Below, in pieces: positions 58,521 to 64,000 of a stretch of 64,000 bases of DNA (positions are counted from its first letter, which is position 1; each line of letters begins with the position of its first letter). A model generated the notes under the pieces. That model made no database searches. It had not been told where the DNA came from and was given only the letters and a program-made list of their open reading frames with translations. A program made the position numbers and the translations under genes. The stretch is from Chrysaora quinquecirrha (taxonomy: Eukaryota; Cnidaria; Scyphozoa; Semaeostomeae; Pelagiidae). Location: contig JACTAT010000012.1 in the NCBI GenBank assembly GCA_014526335.1, positions 1,087,318-1,151,317 of the forward strand. The letters are read 5' to 3'.

Positions 58521-58936
58521 TGTAAACTACTTCCAGTTTACGGCAGGATGAGCAGTAGAATTCACACAAAAGAATACGCACAAGATATAGTTTTCTCAAA
58601 TGTTTATCATAGATTAGTCTACAACTTGTTCTTTCTCAAGTACCAAGTGTATACTAAGACTCTTACAAGACTGAAACCAAGGCGAGACTGAACAACTAAA
58701 GGTTACATACGAATATATATATCGGGGGAAAATGGGTAAGCATGACGATGCATAAAATGTGGCTGCTGAAATAAAAATGCATATAGGAATAACATAATAC
58801 ACGAGAATATACTAGAAGATTCAACAGTGATCGTGATTCAGCAAAAACTATCGCAATACTTCTAGAAAAGTTATTCGATAACAAAGAGTAAACAAAGGGG
58901 AACAATCTGATGAAAGTGTAAAGGGGTTCCCTAACA
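58521..58936 (-). mobile_element. Ty3/gypsy 5' LTR
   Basis: Minus-strand LTR with ends TGTTAGGG (58936) and TTTACA (58521), about 416 bp, followed inward by the PBS and gag. It matches the shorter 3' LTRs at 49615 and 55156 over AACAATCTGATG, AAAATGTGGCTG, ACAAGATATAG and CAGTTTACGGCAGGAT. The outer end is set from TG..CA logic, since the 3' copies are truncated there. Confidence 0.7.
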
Positions 58937-59640
58937 GACGTATGCAAGCGCCAAACGCAAATGGTCAAGCGCAAAATACCAGCAGTTTTACAGATTCAAA
59001 TGTAGCTTTTAAATCACCTATAACTTTTGAAATCCAAGTCTCTTCTTCAATTGCCTGCTTGATGATGTTCTAAATAAACAAACCTTCATTTGATTTGTAC
59101 AATGCAACTGTCACTTTCATTCCGCAAACTGTCCAACACCAAAAGCATTTATAGCACATTTTCCACTGCATGCTGCACGTAAGGAATTTGCTGTGGTATA
59201 TGATATAACCAAAGTTTGAGTCTTTTTCGGCCTCCACGTATTCTCTGGGTAGCTCTTACTGCTTTTCTACCCGTATTGTTTGCAAACCGACTATGTGGTC
59301 CAGACTGGGTGTCGCATTCTTCTTAGACCAGTTGAAGAACACCTTCAACTTGCTCAAATGCCCAGTTACAGCAATACAGGCATTGCATATCTTATCAGTT
59401 TGGAATCGCCAACAATCAGGCGAGTATTCAAATTTTCCCCTACTTTGTGATTTCACATTATGGAGCCAAACTAAGATAAACTGCAGACAATTCCATCAGC
59501 TTTGGATTTTGAACTACGGATTTTAACTGAAATGCAAATGTTGTAATATTTACACCAACAAACTCCTGGAGTTCCATGATGCACCTTGCACTTTGCAACC
59601 CTACCCTTGGGCTGAATAGAATGCAACCATTTTAAAGCAC
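58937..59640. other. No firm gene
   Basis: A minus frame at 59256-59456 (TDKICNACIAVTGHLSKLKV) lies just downstream of the RNase H fragment and may be its decayed continuation. Otherwise nothing recognised. Confidence 0.35.
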
Positions 59641-59985
59641 TATTGTCAGTTACAAGACAGAATTGATGTCCTAGAAGGTAAACCCGGAAATGCTCTTAAG
59701 CAATAACTACAGCTAAAGCCTCTTTTTCCATTGTGTTGTAATTGCGCTCTCTCCCACTTGGAGTGCGACTTGCATAGGCTATAACTCTTTCATGACCTGA
59801 TTCATCTAGTTGTGCTAATACAGCCCCGAAGCCAACATCCGAGGCATCTGTTTGTAATATAAAGGGGCCTGTCAAACTGTTTTCAACTGCTGGAAGGCAG
59901 CTTCTGTGATATCATTCCAAATAAACTTAGCAGCTTTTTTAGTTAAGTCACTTAATGGAGAGGCAATGGCAATGTGTAGAATCAT
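59641..59985 (-). pseudogene. Second Ty3/gypsy element: RNase H fragment
   Basis: The minus strand reads [27 protein letters not shown], then after a shift [56 protein letters not shown] and, past a TAA, HFRVYLLGHQFCLVTDN. These are the catalytic TDAS aspartate, the E in YxTxEKE and the TDN aspartate of gypsy RNase H. It is a different subfamily from the element at 49.6-58.9 kb and carries at least two disabling changes. Confidence 0.85.
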
Positions 59986-60194
59986 AGGTAGCCGAGCGTG
60001 AATAAACACAACTGTCTTGGAGCTAAGCAATATCACGATTCCGTTAATATTGCATGGCGTATTTACGTAGAATATAATAATATTCATAATCACAACAATG
60101 CTCTGTCTCTAGTCTCTTATTCATCAGTTCATACTTGAAGAAACTACAAATCAATCCCGCGATTGGAATTCTTGATCGTTGTCAACTTCCTTCG

Positions 60195-60300
60195 TTGGAT
60201 TTTCTCCTCTTTTTTGTATTCATGCTTCTTTTTTCTCCCTATCTCTTTTCTCTTATTCACTTTCATTGCCATTGTAATCTTCATCTTTATCTGATGTTAT
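60195..60300. repeat. 106-bp direct repeat, first copy
   Basis: TTGGATTTTCTCCTCTTTTT to CTTTATCTGATGTTAT recurs at 60511-60616 with a single visible mismatch (TCTTATTC versus GCTTATTC). Pyrimidine-rich. Confidence 0.9.
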
Positions 60301-60510
60301 TTCATACGGGTGAAATTCTTTTAAAATGCGAAATATTTCTTGTAATAATATGTAACGCTAGGTAACCTAAAGGTTACTATTAGCCAAAACTCGCTGTGGC
60401 TGTGTCCTAATTCTACGATTTTAGACACAGTCACTTTGTTTGTATGTATTTATTAACCAAAAGCTAAAAGAAAGGGAATTAAGTTGAATTTTTTTCTAGG
60501 TTACATATTA

Positions 60511-60616
60511 TTGGATTTTCTCCTCTTTTTTGTATTCATGCTTCTTTTTTCTCCCTATCTCTTTTCGCTTATTCACTTTCATTGCCATTGTAATCTTCAT
60601 CTTTATCTGATGTTAT
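60511..60616. repeat. 106-bp direct repeat, second copy
   Basis: Partner of 60195-60300, 316 bp downstream. The spacer is AT-rich and contains GGTTAC words on both sides. Confidence 0.9.
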
Positions 60617-60878
60617 ATATAATAAAATATATATAAGAAAATATAATACTATGTAACCTTAGGTCTTCCACGCCAGAGTAAACACAAATAAATACCAACG
60701 TATGACAGTTATAGGGATCGTATTTTGCAAAATTTTTGCAGTAAAGCCATAATATGTGGACATTGAGAGATTTTTGACAAGCCTTTTTTTGAAAAATAAC
60801 TCGGCCCAGACTAAGCAAGCAAGGTAAATTGGAAACAGTTCTTTCCATTGAATTTAGAGATTTGATGATACGCTGCAC

Positions 60879-61255
60879 TCAACTTTCCGGACAGAACTGT
60901 TTGAAGTTGACGACAATGTTGTTCGAGCCATTGTCCTCATCTTTTTTTATCTGCTCTTGTGACATACTCCATATATACGTGAGACGAATGATCTGCCATA
61001 TCTTTATATGGCTCTCTTCGAAGAAGCCTACCTTCTTACATTGATGGTCTTCCTGCAGCCAGGATAGCTCCATACCAGCCCTTCGATTGCATCATTGCAT
61101 ATTGATTTATTGTAGGGCAAATCACATATCGGGCAAGGCATATCTCTTGCGATCAGTCCATACTGTCGACACCACCTAACTGTTTCCACCTTGTCACCCC
61201 ACAATTCAGAGAGTCGAAACTTAAACTCTTGGAAGACGTCATGAAATGGCATCTT
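60879..61255 (-). pseudogene. Merlin/IS1016-type (ISXO2-like) transposase N-terminal half
   Basis: From about 61255: MPFHDVFQEFKFRLSELWGD, KVETVRWCRQYGLI, then a zinc ribbon (CPICDLPYN, EGLVWSYPGCRKTINVRR). After a one-base shift near 61040 it continues GFFEESHIKIWQIIRLTYIW and MSQEQIKKDEDNGSNNIVVN, FKQFC. This is the order in Merlin transposases: N-terminal helix, zinc ribbon ending CRKxxxVR, GxFFE, a W-rich helix, then a helix-turn-helix. The DDE catalytic domain that should follow is missing. The frame upstream to 61462 is not part of the recognised domain. Confidence 0.8.
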
Positions 61256-61462
61256 TAAAAAATGAATAGGTAGGTTATAAGGAAAATACAAGAAAATTTT
61301 TAACTGGCTGCTTGCTACCTCTAAGCATGCAGAACAACCAAGCACCGTAATCTGAAGAATCGAGTTTAGGCCATGCCATCGTTTCAGATTTTCCATAAAA
61401 CTGTCTATGAACTTTTGGGTGTTGTCAATATTGCCAATTGGCAACAAAAGGGAGTGCTGCAA

Positions 61463-62081
61463 TGAATTCTTCTAATCCGGCCACAAATCCTACTGGCCAT
61501 TCCTGCAGGTCCGGCCGGTCTCGTTACATCCGGCCAACGCCATCAATAAGAGAAGAACCACATTTCTCATTGCCCAATGACGGGATATGAATCTTTTCGA
61601 AACATTGCCCGGGTTAATATCAAAGGCAAATATTAATATCATGTCTAATACAACAAAGATGAGAGTGTCTCTTGCAAGTCATTGTTTCGCACGTATTTAA
61701 AAATCAGAAAGGAATAAGGATAAATAAATTACAATTAAAGTTTAAATACCACCATTAAAACATGAGCTATTGTGGTAGCAAAACATTGATCAGGATGAAA
61801 TAGAAAACTGGTTAAGAAATACTTTCTATGAGTCATATGGATAAGGTCAGTTGTGGAATTTCAAAATAGTAATTTTCGCTTGGTCACTATTAGTTATAAC
61901 CAAGTTACTAGAGTTCTTATCAAATCATTATCAGGGAAAATATACTTTACCATTGGAGTTTAACGCTTTGATGCTTTTAATGTTGTATACAATTCTCAAA
62001 TTGTGCAAATGTTGTAAGTACGTTGAAAACAGGTGTGTGTACCAATCAATGAATATTAGTACAATGCAATAAAATGATACA
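61463..62081. other. No gene seen
   Basis: A short GC-rich phrase with CCGGCC words (61480-61540); otherwise AT-rich. Confidence 0.4.
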
Positions 62082-62319
62082 TCAGTGATGATGAACCTTC
62101 CATTCTTCCATGAAATAAAGCTGGTTTCTGTTTTTGTGCAATTGCTTTACTTCTCCACAATCAACGCAGTAGAATTGGTCTATTCCGGAATCCGTACACA
62201 ATCTTGTCATGGCAGATATTCTGATTGCTGCATCCAGAATAATTTGCTGATCTAATCGCCACCTTTCAAACTCTTTCTCCCTTCTTTCCTTATAATTTGG
62301 ACTTTTGTTATCCAGTATT
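62082..62319 (-). CDS. Terminal exon of unrecognised gene
   Basis: After an acceptor (CTTCCCTTTAACAG, AG at 62320-62321) the minus strand is open for about 79 codons: ILDNKSPNYKERREKEFERW, RLDQQIILDAAIRISAMTRL, DSGIDQFYCVDCGEVKQLHK, ending EEWKVHHH and a TGA at 62082. The charged helix plus a CVDCG pair looks like genuine coding sequence. No family recognised. The upstream exon was not found, and it might belong to a transposon. Confidence 0.45.
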
Positions 62320-63027
62320 CTGTTAAAGGGAAGTTTGCAATATGAAATATTACGTTAGGTTTTACAGTGGCAGGAATGGTTTATATGTATGAGGGTAGGA
62401 TTGGATTTCCAATTTCCAATAGTTTTTACTTTTTTTGAGTACCAAGATAGGCTGGCAGGAATGGTATATATGTGGTGCATTGATTCAAAAGTCTCATCTA
62501 AAGTAAAATCTAAATAAAAAAAGCAAATAGTAGATTATGGAAAAGAGTTGCATAATTCTCTTGCTTCGTTTGCGTTTTTTGCTTTTTTCACTTTTTTCAC
62601 TTTTTTTCTGTTCTATTTTTTCAAAATTAGATCATCAGACTTAAAAAGGCAATTTTCAGGTTTGTTATCTGTTTCAATTTTTCTAATGGAGGGCAAGATA
62701 TCTTTTAGCTTAACCCTCCTTGCGTGAATTTTTAAGCTATGAGAGGAAAAAATCTGAATGTTGAAACGTGGATGTTCAAAGAATTAGAACTATGAAGTAA
62801 CAAAATTTTGCAATATTTGGAAACCTTTTTTGCTTCTGGCAGCATCATGCGACAAGGGTGAAAACAGTAAGACAATAGAAAACACGCATATCTAAGCAGT
62901 CACTCTGATGTGTTGATAACAGCTTCATTTATCTTCGCTGTCACTAGCAAAATCGTCGGAATCTCGTGCACTCGTCGTCTTGGTGAACGATCAGCTGTAC
63001 TTTCTTTCGTTGGGGGGTGTGAGGTCC
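62320..63027. other. No gene seen; T-rich tract at 62575-62615
   Basis: Repeated TTTTTTCAC-like words form a polypyrimidine tract (GCTTTTTTCACTTTTTTCAC). No coding signal. Confidence 0.5.
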
Positions 63028-64000
63028 CTAAGTACTCGACGCCCTGAAAACGCAAAGACTATGGGAAAAAGTGTGAAACTTGGGAAAGGGATTAATATCT
63101 AAATTTTCTACAAAATTCACTTCAAAGCAGATAGCTTCAATTTCTATTTCATCAAAATCTTCTAATCTTCTGCTTTTTAGTGACTCTTTAATGTAAACGA
63201 GAAGACCACCGCCAAATGCATTTCTATCCCAGCGATATGGTATCTTGTACCCAGGAATAAAAAATTGTAATGTTGAAAAGGTTTCATCTAGTTTTGTTTC
63301 ACTTATTACAAAGCAGTCACATGAGCTGCTAGCAATGAGATCTTTTAACTCGCAAAACTTATTTCTTATGCTATTAATGTTAAGGTGAGCATTTATGGAA
63401 TTTTTTGGATTTTTCAATCTTGCGTTCTTTAATTCTCCATATGAAGGGACCGATTGGTTGCTATCGTTAGGTAAAGAAACAAGTTTTACAGGGTCGCGCC
63501 AATCCAGATTACATTTCTTAATGCAGTCTCTGTAGTTGCATGCAAGTTTTGCACTGCCTTTTTCGTTTAGGTGCAATCTACTATTATCTAGGTCCTCTAT
63601 TTCTATATTGCTGTTGTCTATAAAATTGAGGCCTTTGTTTCTACAAATATTATATAAGATATCGTTTAATTTATTGACGTTACTATTAATGTGAATATAC
63701 TTAGCCTGAACGGCGATACCAGAAATGTAAATATTACACAGGGGTAATTTCTCTTTGATGATGTTCACAATCTCGCTAAACGATTCACCTATTTCTTGTA
63801 GACTATTTTCAGTGTTTATTAAATCATTTATTCCGCAGTGAAGCATGACAGAATCTGGCTGCTTGTCGAGGCTCGGTATAATATAGGGCTTGAGCTCTAA
63901 GGCTTTCATACCACCAATACTTAACTTTTTGACCAAGGTGCGAGTCGATTTTGATATCTTGTAAGGAAGAACATTTTTGACAATTGAATCACCAATAATG
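63028..64000 (-). CDS. CR1-type LINE ORF: SGNH esterase plus AP endonuclease start, partial
   Basis: The frame is open to the right window edge, where IIGDSIVKNVLPYKISKSTR gives block I of an SGNH/GDSL hydrolase. SVMLHCGINDLIN is the GxND block and LDNSRLHLNEKGSAKLA the DxxH block. An AP-type endonuclease start follows (HLNINSIRNKFCELKDLIAS, FVISETKLDETF, IPYRWDRNAFGGGLLVYIKE). Cnidarian CR1/L2 LINEs fuse an esterase with endonuclease and reverse transcriptase in this way. After FEVNFVEN the endonuclease ends abruptly near 63105, so reverse transcriptase is absent. No stop within about 310 codons: the youngest-looking LINE coding sequence here. Confidence 0.85.
   Translation of the reverse strand, partial: IIGDSIVKNVLPYKISKSTRTLVKKLSIGGMKALELKPYIIPSLDKQPDSVMLHCGINDLINTENSLQEIGESFSEIVNIIKEKLPLCNIYISGIAVQAKYIHINSNVNKLNDILYNICRNKGLNFIDNSNIEIEDLDNSRLHLNEKGSAKLACNYRDCIKKCNLDWRDPVKLVSLPNDSNQSVPSYGELKNARLKNPKNSINAHLNINSIRNKFCELKDLIASSSCDCFVISETKLDETFSTLQFFIPGYKIPYRWDRNAFGGGLLVYIKESLKSRRLEDFDEIEIEAICFEVNFVENLDINPFPKFHTFSHSLCVFRASST

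Noticed and set aside
1..64000. Search for tRNA, rRNA, CRISPR arrays or bacterial-type operons
   Set aside because: No cloverleaf with A/B boxes, rRNA core words, regular spacer arrays or ribosome binding sites were noticed; the sequence is eukaryotic.

Overview
This is an AT-rich animal nuclear sequence with intron-like gene fragments, many simple repeats, a few 7TM receptor copies and a dense mix of transposable elements. I infer a cnidarian, most likely an anthozoan. The reasons are a small cluster of orphan rhodopsin-like receptors with non-canonical motifs, CR1-type LINEs with an esterase domain, BEL/Pao and Ty3/gypsy elements, a Merlin transposase, and palindromic CCC/GGG-rich MITE-like repeats. 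No bacterial operon, ribosome binding site, rRNA, tRNA or CRISPR array was found.

Layout. 1-3.6 kb: a decayed, inverted 7TM receptor pseudogene (40-808) and the 3' end of a CR1-like LINE (1794-2225). 3.6-20.2 kb and 23.7-38.0 kb: two direct copies of an old segmental duplication. Each copy carries, in order, a TIR-element remnant with a small ORF, a BEL/Pao pol C-terminus, an unrecognised multi-exon gene with a 7TM receptor in its intron, and a long AT-rich tail. Copy A then gained a mariner-like fragment, a fold-back element and a LINE with a poly(A) tail. Copy B gained a 299-bp MITE, a 1.5-kb long-TIR element, a second LINE and a minisatellite. The receptor is intact in copy B (28379-29341, 320 aa) and broken by one missing base in copy A (7166-8127). 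The duplication ends inside a BEL/Pao gag zinc knuckle.

38.4-45.5 kb: minus-strand remnants of transposase-like genes, including a MADF-domain exon, a DDE-like fragment with a VERVH motif, and a 3-kb decayed gene. 45.8-56.4 kb: a head-to-tail tandem duplication of about 5.3 kb whose copies differ mainly in homopolymer lengths. It interrupts a minus-strand Ty3/gypsy element whose 5' LTR, PBS, gag and protease lie at 56.3-58.9 kb. In that element the reverse transcriptase core is replaced by a segment coding for a SAMD1-like winged helix plus coiled coil. 59-64 kb: a gypsy RNase H fragment, a Merlin transposase fragment, one orphan exon, and the 5' part of a CR1-type LINE (esterase plus endonuclease) that runs off the right edge.

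The only long intact host-like coding region is the 7TM receptor at 28.4 kb. Most other coding signal is mobile-element debris, so the window records repeated duplication and insertion rather than a working pathway.
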